The translations under genes were made by a program, and so were the position numbers. Below the pieces are notes generated by a model. It saw only the letters and a list, made by a program, of their open reading frames with translations, ran no database searches and was not told the origin of the DNA. This document shows, piece by piece, positions 32,357-41,650 of a stretch of DNA of 64,000 nt (position 1 is the first letter of the stretch; every line of letters begins with the position of its first letter). Source of the DNA: DASRDU01 sp035652435 (GTDB lineage Bacteria; Acidobacteriota; Blastocatellia; RBC074); assembly GCA_035652435.1 (NCBI GenBank), contig DASRDU010000038.1:1-64000 (forward strand). The letters are read 5' to 3'.

Positions 32357-34648
32357 TCACTTCGTCTCTGCCAGCCTGATCGTCAGCGCGCGAACAGCAT
32401 TCGGCGCATCCACCAGCCCGAAGACTTCGAGCGTATACGGTTTGTTGAGCAGCAGCTTGAAGAACTCGTCCGGCTTCAACTGCTGAACTCTGGAGCCCTC
32501 GCTGGCGATCAGGACGGTCTTCGCATCCACCTTCACCGCCACGCGCGTGCCATTGGCCTGAGTGAGGACGAAGCTGCTGTCAGCCGCTTTCACGTCGGCG
32601 GGGGCCACACTGCCCTTGAGCTGCACGCCGATGACGATGACCAGTTCGGCGGTGGCCGTGTTTCCGGCGAGCGAATCAACCAGCACGTCCACCTGGCTGC
32701 CGACGATCAGGCTTCTCGGCGTGAGCATCTCGTTGAGGATGTTGCGAATCTGCGTCGTCGCTTTCAGGTTGATCGTCACCAGTCTGGTCGGCGCGCCCGG
32801 TGTGTTGGCTGGCCCGAGGATGCGCGGGTCAGTGAAGAGACTGACGACGAATGAGGCCGGCAGCCCCGCCACATCAGCGATTGTGCCGGCGACGTGCGGG
32901 TGTGAAATGACGACGTCCGAAGCCAGCGATGGAGTGACCAGATCCCTGAAGTCAGGAATCTGCACGCTCACCCTGTTACCCACGGCCAGATCGTCAGATT
33001 TGATCGGCCCGCGGATGTCATCAACAAAGCGGGTCTTGTCATCCCACCTGATCGTCAGCTTGTCCGGCTTGACAAACGTCTGGATCGGGCCGGAAAAGGA
33101 TTCCACTTTTACCTCGAAGGTTCTGGCGGTTCGGTCTATCGAACTGACGGCCCCGATCACGAATGCAGGTCTCGCGGGCGGCCTGATCCCGCCGATGTAT
33201 ACCGTGACGGCCTGGACGACGCCCTTGTCGTCGAGTTTGCCGACCACGTCAACTTTCTGGTCAGTGGCGAGCGCCGAAAAATCGGTCGGCTTGCCCTGCT
33301 CGCTGATGATCGCCGCCTTCGACGCATCAATCAGGATGGTCGAAGTATTGCTCCCCTCCGACCTGAGCAGCTTGAACTGTTTCGTCGCCTTATCAATGCC
33401 GGCGACTTTGCCGGAGATGGTTTGCAACGGCGGCATGATTGACGGGACGATGCGGCCGAGCAGCAGCACCGGGTCGAAGAGGTAGCTGCCGTCCGGTTGC
33501 TTCCTCACCGAAGCGCGCAGGTCGAAGCCCAGGCTCACGCCGACGGTCGAATCCTTTTCCAGCTTGAACGGCTCGGGCAGTTTCTGCTGGACGGTCTTCT
33601 TCGCGAGGGCGATCTTCACCGGCTGGCCTTTGAAGCTGGCGACGACTTCGCTGATCTCGGCGGTTTCGGCGACATAAACTCCGGCCCTGAGTTGCAGCAC
33701 CCTGAGCAACTTCGCCGCGCTCTCGGGCGAGAGCAGGTCAATCGTCTGCGGCGTCGAGATCACCGAAACTTCGACGCCCTTGTCAGTCACCAGATTGAAT
33801 GATTTGAGCGTGACTTTGAGACTGTCAATGTCCGGGAAGGGTGAGAAGTTGACGCTCGTGGCGCCATTCACCGAGACAGTTGAGGTCGTGAGGGCAACTG
33901 AGACGCTGGCCATCTCCGCGCTCACCACGTCGAGCGTGACCGAGTTGCTCGGCTGGTCATCTACTTTGACCGTCACCGGCAGGGTGCCGTGATCGGCGAC
34001 GGCGTCGGGCAATTCAAAGTTGAGCTGATCGAGCCCGGCCAGGCCCCGCTGCGGCCCGGCGTAATGAACTTTCGCCTCGATGCCGCCGACGTAAACGTGG
34101 ACGCGGCTGCTGACAAAACTGCTGCTGCCCGCTTCGCCGAGGCCCGTGCCGTAGAGCGCGAGGATCGTCTGCTCACCCTGATCGGTGTGGACGCTGAACG
34201 GCCCGCCGCGATAAGTGCGCCCGTCAATGATCGCACCCGCGCCGCTGCCCGACTGATCCTGTGTGAAGATCGAGAAGGCCGCGCTACGAACCCGGATCAT
34301 CTCGCGCGATTTCGCGACGCCGTCGCGCTCGATCACGACTTCCGCATCGCCGGCTGCGGTGTCTTCGGGGATCAGGTAGTTGATCTGATTCGCCGAAACG
34401 AAAAAGAGCGGCGCGGCTTCGCCGTTCACCAGCACGCGCGTGCCGGCGAGTCTTGTCGGCAGAGGCAGACTCGTGGCGGCTTCCGTCGCGCCGGCCATCT
34501 CGACGCCGAAAGCGGCGGTGATTGCGCCGGGCGCGAGGCCGGGCGAATAATCCGCCGCGCTGACGGAAACCTGCTGCGCCTGAGCCGCCAGAGTGAGGGA
34601 ACAGAGCCAGAGGAGAATCAAAGCCGGGAACCATCGCGGGTGCTTCAT
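32357..34648 (-). CDS. Secreted TIGR03437-type protein with DUF5666-like repeats
   Basis: The protein (763 aa from ATG 34648) has a signal peptide (MKHPRWFPALILLWLCSLTLAAQAQ), then the acidobacterial TIGR03437 pattern: SAADYSPGLAPGAI, TRVLVNGEAAPLFFVSANQINYLIP, FTQDQSGSGAGAI and a GTGLGEAG block. The C-terminal half holds several DUF5666-like beta units (ISGKVAGIDKATKQFKL, IGAVSSIDRTARTFEV). It is an exported, all-beta protein, perhaps for adhesion or surface binding. AAGGA 8 bases upstream supports the start. Convergent with the oxygenase gene. Confidence 0.75.
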   Translation of the reverse strand: MKHPRWFPALILLWLCSLTLAAQAQQVSVSAADYSPGLAPGAITAAFGVEMAGATEAATSLPLPTRLAGTRVLVNGEAAPLFFVSANQINYLIPEDTAAGDAEVVIERDGVAKSREMIRVRSAAFSIFTQDQSGSGAGAIIDGRTYRGGPFSVHTDQGEQTILALYGTGLGEAGSSSFVSSRVHVYVGGIEAKVHYAGPQRGLAGLDQLNFELPDAVADHGTLPVTVKVDDQPSNSVTLDVVSAEMASVSVALTTSTVSVNGATSVNFSPFPDIDSLKVTLKSFNLVTDKGVEVSVISTPQTIDLLSPESAAKLLRVLQLRAGVYVAETAEISEVVASFKGQPVKIALAKKTVQQKLPEPFKLEKDSTVGVSLGFDLRASVRKQPDGSYLFDPVLLLGRIVPSIMPPLQTISGKVAGIDKATKQFKLLRSEGSNTSTILIDASKAAIISEQGKPTDFSALATDQKVDVVGKLDDKGVVQAVTVYIGGIRPPARPAFVIGAVSSIDRTARTFEVKVESFSGPIQTFVKPDKLTIRWDDKTRFVDDIRGPIKSDDLAVGNRVSVQIPDFRDLVTPSLASDVVISHPHVAGTIADVAGLPASFVVSLFTDPRILGPANTPGAPTRLVTINLKATTQIRNILNEMLTPRSLIVGSQVDVLVDSLAGNTATAELVIVIGVQLKGSVAPADVKAADSSFVLTQANGTRVAVKVDAKTVLIASEGSRVQQLKPDEFFKLLLNKPYTLEVFGLVDAPNAVRALTIRLAETK

Positions 34649-34878
34649 CGGGGCCATCCTTTCGATTGAGACGATGCCACTCAAGTTCGCGTGAGGCGAT
34701 ACTGCTGTCTGGGAAGTGTTGCCGGTAACGACGGCAGCAATTTTACGACCGACCGGCGATTGCAACAAGCGCGAAAAGAAAAACACCGGTGCAACGCAGG
34801 CCTGACTGGCGCGTTCACTGAAGGGCGAATTGACCCTGGACTGCCACCCCGAGTCTGTGGAAAGGCGCCGGGCGATGT

Positions 34879-34884
34879 TATAAT
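34879..34884 (+). promoter_or_regulatory. Possible -10 element
   Basis: A perfect TATAAT lies 38 bases upstream of the AAAGG site that precedes the small ORF at 34928. No good -35 is seen 16-18 bases upstream, so support is limited. Confidence 0.35.
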
Positions 34885-34927
34885 TCGCGTCGCTGACACG
34901 TCAGGTTCGCAATTCAAAGGTAGCCCC

Positions 34928-35059
34928 ATGACGACACTTCCCCTGCCACAAGTCAGACAACCACTCTGTGCCCGAAGCGATGGAAATCGGTCGGCGTTCG
35001 ATCCGAGAGACGCCGGGGTGTGGCTCCTGCGCCAGTTGAGGGAGGAAGACGTGCGATGA
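34928..35059 (+). pseudogene. 43-codon remnant of an ECF sigma factor gene, coupled to the kinase
   Basis: ATG 34928 (AAAGG 8 bases upstream) opens 43 codons that end in RDAGVWLLRQLREEDVR and overlap the kinase start by ATGA. That ending resembles the last helix of TIGR02999-type ECF sigma factors, which precede such kinases; the intact pair at 42278/42858 ends in RDWSQAEAWLFREL. The sigma-factor body is absent. It may now only serve as a translated leader for the kinase. Confidence 0.4.
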
Positions 35060-37629
35060 AGCCTGAACGCTGGCAGGAGGTCCAGAAGCTCTACCTCGCC
35101 GCCCTTGAATACGAGACGAGCACGCGCGCCGCGTTTCTGGAGCGCGCCTGCGCGGGCGACGCGGCGCTGCTCGACGAAGTCGAGACACTGCTCAGGTGTG
35201 GGACGCAGGCGGAGGGCTTCATCACAGTGCCCGCACTCGAAATGGCGGCCCGGCTCGTCGGCGCCGAAGCCGACTCTTCACTGGTCGGGCGCCGGCTCGG
35301 GCGCTACCGGATCCTCTCGCGGCTCGGCTCGGGCGGCATGGGTTCGGTCTACCTCGCCTCACGCGCCGACGACCAGTTCCAGAAGCGCGTCGCGATCAAG
35401 CTCCTCAAACGCGGCCTGGACACCGCTGAGATCGTCCGCCGCTTCCGCTACGAGCGTCAGATCCTCGCCTCGCTCAACCACCCGAACATCGCGCGACTGC
35501 TCGACGGCGACACGACCGAAGACGGGCTGCCTTACTTCGTCATGGAGTACATCGAGGGGCAGCCGATTGACGCCTATTGCGACTCGCACCGCCTGACCAT
35601 TAGCGAGCGGCTCAGGCTCTTCCTGACGGTCTGCGGGGCGGTGCATTACGCGCACCAGAATCTGGTCGTGCATCGCGACCTCAAGCCCGGCAACATTCTC
35701 GTCCCCGAAGACGGATCGCCGAAGCTGCTCGATTTCGGCATCGCCAAGCTGCTCAGCCCCGACCTCTTCCCCGAAACTGTCGCGCCGACGGCGACGTGGG
35801 AGCGCCCGATGACGCCGGCTTACGCGAGCCCCGAACAGGTGCGGGGTCAGGCGATCACGACCGCGAGCGACGTCTACTCGCTGGGCGTGGTGTTGTACGA
35901 ACTGCTGACCGGGCACCGGCCATACCGGATCACCAGCTCGGCGCCGAGCGAGATCGCGCGCGTCGTGTGCGAGGCGGAGCCGGAGCGACCGAGTACGGCG
36001 ATCAGTCGCGTGGAGACTTTGCCGGGAAGCGCGGGCGAACCGACGGCGATCACGCCGGAGTCGGTCAGCCTGACGCGCGAAGGCGAGCCGGAGCGGTTGC
36101 GCCGGCGATTGAAAGGCGATCTGGACAACATCGTGCTGATGGCGATGCGCAAGGAGCCACAGCGCCGCTACGCCTCGGTCGAGCAGTTCGCCGAAGACAT
36201 CCGGCGGCATCTGGAAGGGCTGCCGGTCATCGCGCGCAAGGACACGTTCGGTTACCGCGCCGGGAAATTCGTCCGCCGTAACAGGGCGGGAGTCGCGGCG
36301 GCGGCGGTCATCGCGGCGCTCATCATCGGCTTCATTGTGACGACCCTGATGCAGACGCGGCGCGTGGCCCGCGAACGCGACCGTGCCGAGCGCGTCCTGG
36401 CCTTCCTGGTAGATACCTTCAAAGTCTCCGACCCGACCGAAGCGAAGGGCAACACGATTACCGCGCGCGAGATTCTGGACCAGGGCGCCGAGAAGATCAG
36501 ACAGGAGCTGAAAGACCAGCCCGAAGCGCAGGCGACGCTGATGAACACGATGGGTAACGCCTACCGCAGTCTGGGGCTCTATGACCGTGCCACCCCGCTG
36601 CTCGAAGAGGCGCTCAAAACGCGGCGGCAATTATTCGGCAACGAACACGCCGACGTGGCCTCGACCCTGCACGACTTGGGGATGCTGCGGTTCGACAAAG
36701 GCGATTACGCGGGCGCCGAGGCCCTGCACCGCGAGGCGCTCGCGATCAGGCGCAGACGGCTGGGAGAGGAACACCTGGCTGTGGCCGAGAGCCTGAACGC
36801 CCTGGGAGGCGATCTGAGGGCGAGAAGCGATCTGGCGGCGGCTGAGCCGCTCTACCGCGAGGCGCTCTCGATGCGGCGTAAACTGGTCGGACAGGATGAC
36901 GCCACCGTCGCGCAGTACATCAACGACCTCGCTCTCCTGCTCACCGAGAAGGGGGATTTCGCGGCGGCCGAGCCGTTGCAGCGCGAGGCGCTCGGGCTGC
37001 AGCGCAGGCTGCTCGGCGACGCGCATTCAGAGGTGGCGACGAGCCTCAACAACCTCGCGCTGCTGCTCCAGCGCAAGGGCGATGATGCCGCCGCCGTGCC
37101 TTACTACCGCGAGTCGCTGGAGATTCGCCGCAGGCTTTACGGCGAAGAGCATCCGAACGTCGCTTTCGCCATGGCGAACCTCGCCTCGGCGATCTACCTG
37201 ACCGGCGACCCTGCAGGGGCCGAGCCGTTGTTCCGCCGCGCGCTCGAACTGCGCTGCAAACTGCTCCCGCCGGGGCACCTCTACATTGGCCACTCGCTGA
37301 TGGGGCTGGGCAAGGTGCTGACCGACAAAGGCGACCCGCAGGGCGCGGAACCGCTCCTGCGTGAAGGCGTGGAGATCTTCCGCCAGAAGCTCCCCCCCGG
37401 CGAATGGCGCACCGCCGACGCCGAGAGTTCCCTGGCCGGCTGCCTGACGGCACTCGGCCGTTACAGTGAAGCCGAACCACTGCTGGTGGGAAACTATCCG
37501 ATCCTCAAGGCCAAAACCGGTGAGCGGAGCAAACAGACCGTACGGGCGCTGAATCGGATCATCGCCCTCTACGAAGCCTGGGGCCGGCCGGAGAAAGCCG
37601 CCGAGTATCGTGCCCTGCTCGCGCGATAA
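35056..37629 (+). CDS. Membrane Ser/Thr protein kinase with TPR tail
   Basis: The 857-aa protein has a short N-terminal block (WQEVQKLYLAALEYETSTRAAFLERAC), a kinase domain with GSGGMGSVYL (91-100), Lys115, HRDLKPGN (Asp208) and DFG (226-228), one membrane helix (AAAAVIAALIIGFIVTTLM, near 415) and about eight kinesin-light-chain-like TPR units to the end. The kinase faces the cytoplasm and the TPR part should be outside the membrane. GGAGGA about 9 bases before ATG 35056 sets the start. This is one of three related kinases in 10 kb. Confidence 0.92.
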   Translation: MKPERWQEVQKLYLAALEYETSTRAAFLERACAGDAALLDEVETLLRCGTQAEGFITVPALEMAARLVGAEADSSLVGRRLGRYRILSRLGSGGMGSVYLASRADDQFQKRVAIKLLKRGLDTAEIVRRFRYERQILASLNHPNIARLLDGDTTEDGLPYFVMEYIEGQPIDAYCDSHRLTISERLRLFLTVCGAVHYAHQNLVVHRDLKPGNILVPEDGSPKLLDFGIAKLLSPDLFPETVAPTATWERPMTPAYASPEQVRGQAITTASDVYSLGVVLYELLTGHRPYRITSSAPSEIARVVCEAEPERPSTAISRVETLPGSAGEPTAITPESVSLTREGEPERLRRRLKGDLDNIVLMAMRKEPQRRYASVEQFAEDIRRHLEGLPVIARKDTFGYRAGKFVRRNRAGVAAAAVIAALIIGFIVTTLMQTRRVARERDRAERVLAFLVDTFKVSDPTEAKGNTITAREILDQGAEKIRQELKDQPEAQATLMNTMGNAYRSLGLYDRATPLLEEALKTRRQLFGNEHADVASTLHDLGMLRFDKGDYAGAEALHREALAIRRRRLGEEHLAVAESLNALGGDLRARSDLAAAEPLYREALSMRRKLVGQDDATVAQYINDLALLLTEKGDFAAAEPLQREALGLQRRLLGDAHSEVATSLNNLALLLQRKGDDAAAVPYYRESLEIRRRLYGEEHPNVAFAMANLASAIYLTGDPAGAEPLFRRALELRCKLLPPGHLYIGHSLMGLGKVLTDKGDPQGAEPLLREGVEIFRQKLPPGEWRTADAESSLAGCLTALGRYSEAEPLLVGNYPILKAKTGERSKQTVRALNRIIALYEAWGRPEKAAEYRALLAR

Positions 37630-37640
37630 GAAGTGATCTG

Positions 37641-37827
37641 ATTACAGCAGTTTTCAATTGCGTGGACAGTGGAGCGCGGAGCGTTTGGAGTGCGGTCGCC
37701 CGGTGCCGCTTTGGTCTGACTCTATAGCCGCGCTGACAGTAAAGCTGCGAAAGCGGCACCGGGCGACCGCACTCCAAACGCTCCGCGCTCCGGTTGTCCT
37801 GAACATCCATTTGAGAAGCGCTGTAAT
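37641..37827. repeat. MITE-like palindromic element
   Basis: The outer ends are ATTACAGC (37641-37648) and GCTGTAAT (37820-37827). Inside, a perfect 42-bp inverted repeat joins 37671-37712 (GGAGCGCGGAGCGTTTGGAG and on) with 37750-37791. The left flank contains ACAGCAGTTTTCAATTG. The same end sequence occurs at 38286 and, inverted, at 56575, so this is a repeat family. It has no coding capacity, so it would depend on a transposase in trans. Confidence 0.8.
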
Positions 37828-38005
37828 GCCTGAATGCGACCAGTCACGGCTTCCGTTTCGGCGCCCTGCGTCTGACACCGGCGGCAGCTCCCCGCAGCTC
37901 AAACAACACGTCGAGCGGCGATTTGCCCGGCGCCCTGATGACCTCGCTCATGCGTTTGCCCTCGGGTGGTGCTGAAAATGTAATGCCTGAGTTGTGGAAG
38001 TCTCC

Positions 38006-38121
38006 TTCACCGCCGCAGACGCAGAGAACACAGAGGAAGCGCAGAGAGCCTGCTGGCAGGCCGGCTTCTCTCTCTCCCTCTCGGCGAGGGCTCAGCGTTC
38101 TGCGGCGTCTGCGGCGGTGAA
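38006..38121. repeat. Intergenic palindrome, 17-bp perfect arms
   Basis: TTCACCGCCGCAGACGC (38006-38022) is the exact reverse complement of 38105-38121. The 82-base interior includes a purine-rich stretch with 'acagagga' and 'gcagagag'. It lies in an 880-base gene-poor region next to two MITE-like repeats. Confidence 0.8.
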
Positions 38122-38285
38122 CTCAGCCTTACTTTTTCAGCGCCACCCCCGTCTGATTGGCCTCAGCCGCCAATCCTGCAGGTCGTCGCCTGAACTGACG
38201 ACACGGAAGATTCTGACATCGGGGTTGGCTTTGATTGCTTCGATGAAGCGCGGCATGGCCGGGTTCCTGCGGTTGACGGTTCGTA

Positions 38286-38440
38286 CCACAGCGGTTTTCA
38301 GATGGATGTACAGGGAGCTGGCAGCTCCCTGCTGACTCCGGGACAAGGGTCATCTCCAGTAATTGCTGGCGGCAGGGAGCTGGCAGCTCCCTGTACATTG
38401 CCACCGGCAGCCTGCTCACTCAATCGAAATGCGCTGTAAT
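38286..38440. repeat. Second copy of the MITE-like palindromic family
   Basis: The left end CCACAGCGGTTTTCAGATGG (38287 on) and the right end, read inverted, ATTACAGCGCATTTCGATTG (38440-38421) resemble the ends of the element at 37641. The core is a different palindrome: 38307-38331 (TGTACAGGGAGCTGGCAGCT and on) and 38373-38397 are exact 25-bp inverted repeats, each also self-complementary. The family thus seems to keep its ends and vary its core. Confidence 0.7.
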
Positions 38441-38510
38441 GATGAATCGGACGATCCGGTTCCGAAGCGTATCGCCCGAAACCGGCGGACTATTTTCAAG
38501 CCATACCCGA

Positions 38511-38933
38511 TCAGATGTGCGCTCTGATGAACTCCAGAGTCCGTTTGATAATCTCGCGCGACCTGTCGTTGTCGTCCTCGATGTCGAAGCCGTGATGGCC
38601 TCCGGCGTGGTTGGCGAGGTCAATCGTCAGATTGCTGGCCAGCGCCGTCCGGGCGAAGCGGTCAAGCCCCGCGTTCAGGCCGGCATCGTCAGGGCCTGCT
38701 CTGGCGATGAAGATCGGCGGCGCGCCTTTACTGTTCCGGCTGAGGTGGTAAAGCGGAGAGTATTCTTCCAGGGTTTTGTCCGTGACGGACGCGGGCGCCT
38801 CTTTGCGCTCGTCCCGCAGGTCCGGAACGGAATAGCAGGCCACGAGGCTGCGAATATATGAGGGGGTGTCGCGCAGCGGCTGGCTTTGGACGAAAACCCG
38901 AAGAACTGAAACTCCCGCGCTTGATACTCTGAA
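38511..38933 (-). pseudogene. C-terminal fragment of an alpha/beta hydrolase
   Basis: The frame stays open from 38933 to 38511 and reads like the last 130 residues of a dienelactone-hydrolase-type alpha/beta hydrolase: LRVFVQSQPLRDTPSYIRSL, SPLYHLSR, PPIFIARAGPDDAGLN and NHAGGHHGFDIED with the catalytic His. The nucleophile region and N-terminal half are missing. A stop at 38936-38934 precedes it and the first ATG is internal (38843). It overlaps the tail of the DUF6714-like ORF in another frame, so the junction looks like a deletion scar. Confidence 0.6.
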
Positions 38934-39195
38934 TCAGATAGGCCGGGAGATAGTCTTGCCAACCCGCAGGGCTGAAAAAAGACATCGCATGACTAATCCA
39001 ACCGGTTAAATCGTCGTCTTCAGTCAGTCCCCGCCATGTTTTGCCCACCAGCGCATTGTGTAATCCCTGACATTCCTCACATATTTTTATATGGTCAGTA
39101 GTGCTGATGATGTCGTCATCACCGGGATAAGGCACTTCAGAAAATGCCGCCTTGATTTTATCGATCAAGAGCTGGTACGTGTTTTCCTCTTGCAT
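38728..39195 (-). CDS. DUF6714-like protein, C-terminus probably replaced
   Basis: The first 100 or so residues (KIKAAFSEVPYPGDDDII, LVGKTWRGLTEDDDL, FFSPAGWQDYLPAYLI) resemble DUF6714 proteins, a family of unknown function. From about residue 100 the sequence becomes arginine- and proline-rich and runs antisense-like over the alpha/beta hydrolase fragment in another frame, so the natural C-terminus is probably lost. No strong ribosome-binding site is evident. Likely a decaying gene. Confidence 0.45.
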   Translation of the reverse strand: MQEENTYQLLIDKIKAAFSEVPYPGDDDIISTTDHIKICEECQGLHNALVGKTWRGLTEDDDLTGWISHAMSFFSPAGWQDYLPAYLIQSIKRGSFSSSGFRPKPAAARHPLIYSQPRGLLFRSGPAGRAQRGARVRHGQNPGRILSALPPQPEQ

Positions 39196-39263
39196 CGCAA
39201 TATTATTGGCGTCTCTGGCAGAGGCTCGACTCTCATCTCACCCGCGCGCCGGGATTGTTCCTT

Positions 39264-41636
39264 TCAGCCCCGCGACGATACGCCAACGTGCCGCAGCAAA
39301 TTTTCAAAGCGCGCGTCCGACCGCAGCCGATCCAGCATCGGCTCGACACCCAGGTAGACCAGAAAGCCCGAGCGCTCCTCGCAGGCTTTCTCAAACCACC
39401 TGAACGCCTGATCCATTTCGCCCATGCCGAGCGCGACCAGCGCGAAGTAATAGGAGGGCACGTAACGCTGCTTCGCGATCTGTTCGAGTTCCTCGATGAC
39501 CCGCTCGGCGGCGGCGCGGTTGCCGGCGAGCCCGTAGACGTGGCCGAGGTGGGCTTTGAAATCCGGCACGTCTTCGGCCAGCGCGACGGCCTTTTCGAGC
39601 GCGTCAATCGCGGCGTCAGTCGCACCCTGCTGGCCGTAGCTCATGCCCAAAAACTTCCACGCGAAGGCGAAATTCGGGTCCATCTCCAGCACCTTCAGGC
39701 CCTGCTCGCTCGCCTCGTCGAACCGGCGCGCGAAGTAATACGCCCAGCCGCAACTGAGCGCGGCGAAGTGTGACAGCGGGTCGAGCCCCGACGCCTGCCG
39801 GCAGGAGCGGATCGAGGCCTCGTGCTGCCCGGTCGCCTTAAGATAAAACCCGTACCCGTCGTGCGCATTCGCGTAATTCGGATTCAGCTCAATCGCGCGC
39901 TTGAATTGTCGCTCGGCTTCGGCAAAGTCCCAGTCGAACAACAGCGCCGCGAATCCGAGCGAGCAGTGGGCTTCGGCCAGCTGTTCGTCCAGCTCCAGCG
40001 CCTTCGACGCCGCCGCCTTCGCCTTCGGGTAAGCCTCGCGCGGGCGCCAGCCCCCGGTTGACGAGGCGAGGAAGGCGTAAGCGTCGGCGAGCCCGGCGTA
40101 TGCCAGCGCGTAATTCGGGTCGAGGTCAATCGCCTGCTGAAAATGCTCGATGCCTTTTTTGATCCACTCCTCGGTGCGCTTGGTCGAGGTGAAGTATCGC
40201 CCCTTCAGGTAGAGGTGATAGGCCTCGGTGTTTTCAGTGTAGCGTTTGACCAGTTTCTTCTTCTCTTCGCCGGATAATTTGAATCGCAGCTTCTCGCTGA
40301 TCTCCTGCGCGATCTCTTCCTGCAATTCAAAAATGTCGGTCAGCTTCCGGCGGTACTGCTCGCCCCAGAGCTGTGAATGCTGCACGACATCATTCAGTTC
40401 GGCGCGGATGACCAGGGTCTCGCCGACCTGAAGCATTCTGCCGCTCAGCACCGCGCGCACGCCGAGTTCATGGCCCGCCTGCTGCGGATCAACGGCGCGG
40501 CCTTTGTAAAGAAAGACCGTGCCGCGCGGGATGACGCGGAGCTTGGGCAGTTGCGAGAGGCTGTTGATGATGCTTTCGGTGATGCCTTCGGCGAGGTATT
40601 CGAGGTTCGGATCATTGCTCGCGTTCGCGAGCGGCAGCACGGCCAGCGAATCAATCGCCTTGCGCGAGCGAGTGCGGCGCGCGGACGGGGATGAACGAAT
40701 TGATCTGGCGGATAACTCTTCCGTGATCTCGGGCAGCGTCTGCCCGGCATTCCAGATCGCGGTCGCTTCCGATTCAAACTCCAGCCGCTGCCGGAATCGC
40801 TTGAGGTCACTGAGCAGTTCGCTCGCGGTCTGATAGCGTTCGTCCGAGTTCCGGCTGAGCGCCCTGAAAATACTGCGTTCCAGAGCGGGCGGCACCGACG
40901 CATTGCTCTGCGAGAGCGGCGCGGGGTCTGATTGCAGGATCGCCACCAGCACGTCGCTCGTCGTCGGCCCGGTGAATGGCTGGCGGCCCGCGATCATTTC
41001 ATACAGCACGATGCCAAGGCTGAAGATGTCGGTGCGGTGATCAACCTTCAGGCCGCGCGCCTGCTCGGGCGACATATAACTCGCCGTCCCCATCACCGTG
41101 CCCGGATTCGTTTCGGCTTTGAAGATGGTCGGGGCTTCGGGGTCGAAGGCGGGCGGGTTGAATCGTTCGGTCACTTTGGCGAGGCCGAAATCCAGCACTT
41201 TCACGTAACTGTCGTGCCGCAGCATGACGTTTTCCGGTTTGATGTCGCGATGCACGATGCCCGCGGAGTGGGCGGCATTGAGCGCGCTCGCGATCTGCGA
41301 GGCCACATCGAGCGCGTCAGGCACGCTCATCCGACCGGTCGCCAGACGCTGGCGCAATGTCTGACCTTCGATGTATTCAGCCGCGATGAAATGGACGCCG
41401 TCGGCGCGACCGACTTCGTAAATGGTGAGGATGTTCGGGTGGTTGAGGGCGGAGGCGGCGCGCGCTTCCTGCTCGAAGCGGCGGACCAGTTCGGCGTCCG
41501 CGGTGAAACGCGCGGGGAGCAGCTTGAGCGCTACTTTGCGGCCCAGCCGCTCGTCTTCGGCGAGGTAAACTTCACCCATGCCGCCGGCGCCGAGCTGGCC
41601 GAGAATGCGATAGTGGGAAATCTTCTGCGGAAGCAT
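39264..41636 (-). CDS. Soluble Ser/Thr protein kinase with adenylate-cyclase-type and TPR domains
   Basis: The 790-aa protein begins directly with the kinase (ISHYRILGQLGAGGMGEVYLAED; Lys38; HRDIKPEN; DFGLAK). A TolB/FlgO-like beta domain follows (DSLAVLPLANASNDPNLEYLAEGITE to FRLSGEE, about 325-470), and then TPR repeats to the end. No membrane helix is apparent between the domains, in contrast to the kinase at 42858 with the same plan, so this one is likely cytoplasmic. A perfect TATAAT lies 8 bases before ATG 41636, and no ribosome-binding site is seen, which suggests a leaderless transcript. Confidence 0.9.
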   Translation of the reverse strand: MLPQKISHYRILGQLGAGGMGEVYLAEDERLGRKVALKLLPARFTADAELVRRFEQEARAASALNHPNILTIYEVGRADGVHFIAAEYIEGQTLRQRLATGRMSVPDALDVASQIASALNAAHSAGIVHRDIKPENVMLRHDSYVKVLDFGLAKVTERFNPPAFDPEAPTIFKAETNPGTVMGTASYMSPEQARGLKVDHRTDIFSLGIVLYEMIAGRQPFTGPTTSDVLVAILQSDPAPLSQSNASVPPALERSIFRALSRNSDERYQTASELLSDLKRFRQRLEFESEATAIWNAGQTLPEITEELSARSIRSSPSARRTRSRKAIDSLAVLPLANASNDPNLEYLAEGITESIINSLSQLPKLRVIPRGTVFLYKGRAVDPQQAGHELGVRAVLSGRMLQVGETLVIRAELNDVVQHSQLWGEQYRRKLTDIFELQEEIAQEISEKLRFKLSGEEKKKLVKRYTENTEAYHLYLKGRYFTSTKRTEEWIKKGIEHFQQAIDLDPNYALAYAGLADAYAFLASSTGGWRPREAYPKAKAAASKALELDEQLAEAHCSLGFAALLFDWDFAEAERQFKRAIELNPNYANAHDGYGFYLKATGQHEASIRSCRQASGLDPLSHFAALSCGWAYYFARRFDEASEQGLKVLEMDPNFAFAWKFLGMSYGQQGATDAAIDALEKAVALAEDVPDFKAHLGHVYGLAGNRAAAERVIEELEQIAKQRYVPSYYFALVALGMGEMDQAFRWFEKACEERSGFLVYLGVEPMLDRLRSDARFENLLRHVGVSSRG

Positions 41637-41644
41637 GGCGCGGC

Positions 41645-41650
41645 ATTATA
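41645..41650 (-). promoter_or_regulatory. -10 element implying a leaderless kinase mRNA
   Basis: On the minus strand TATAAT (41650-41645) is followed after 8 bases by ATG 41636. Transcription normally starts about 7 bases after the -10, that is at or next to the start codon. No clear -35 is present. Confidence 0.45.

Noticed and set aside
35359..36630. A 423-codon open frame antisense to the kinase gene at 35056
   Set aside because: It mirrors the kinase reading in G+C-rich DNA, is rich in Arg and Asp-Arg-His runs, and has no motif; the sense strand encodes a complete kinase.
38137..38346. A 69-codon minus-strand ORF that looks protein-like in its second half
   Set aside because: It begins inside a palindromic repeat and has no ribosome-binding site; at most it is a small gene remnant, and I could not name a family.
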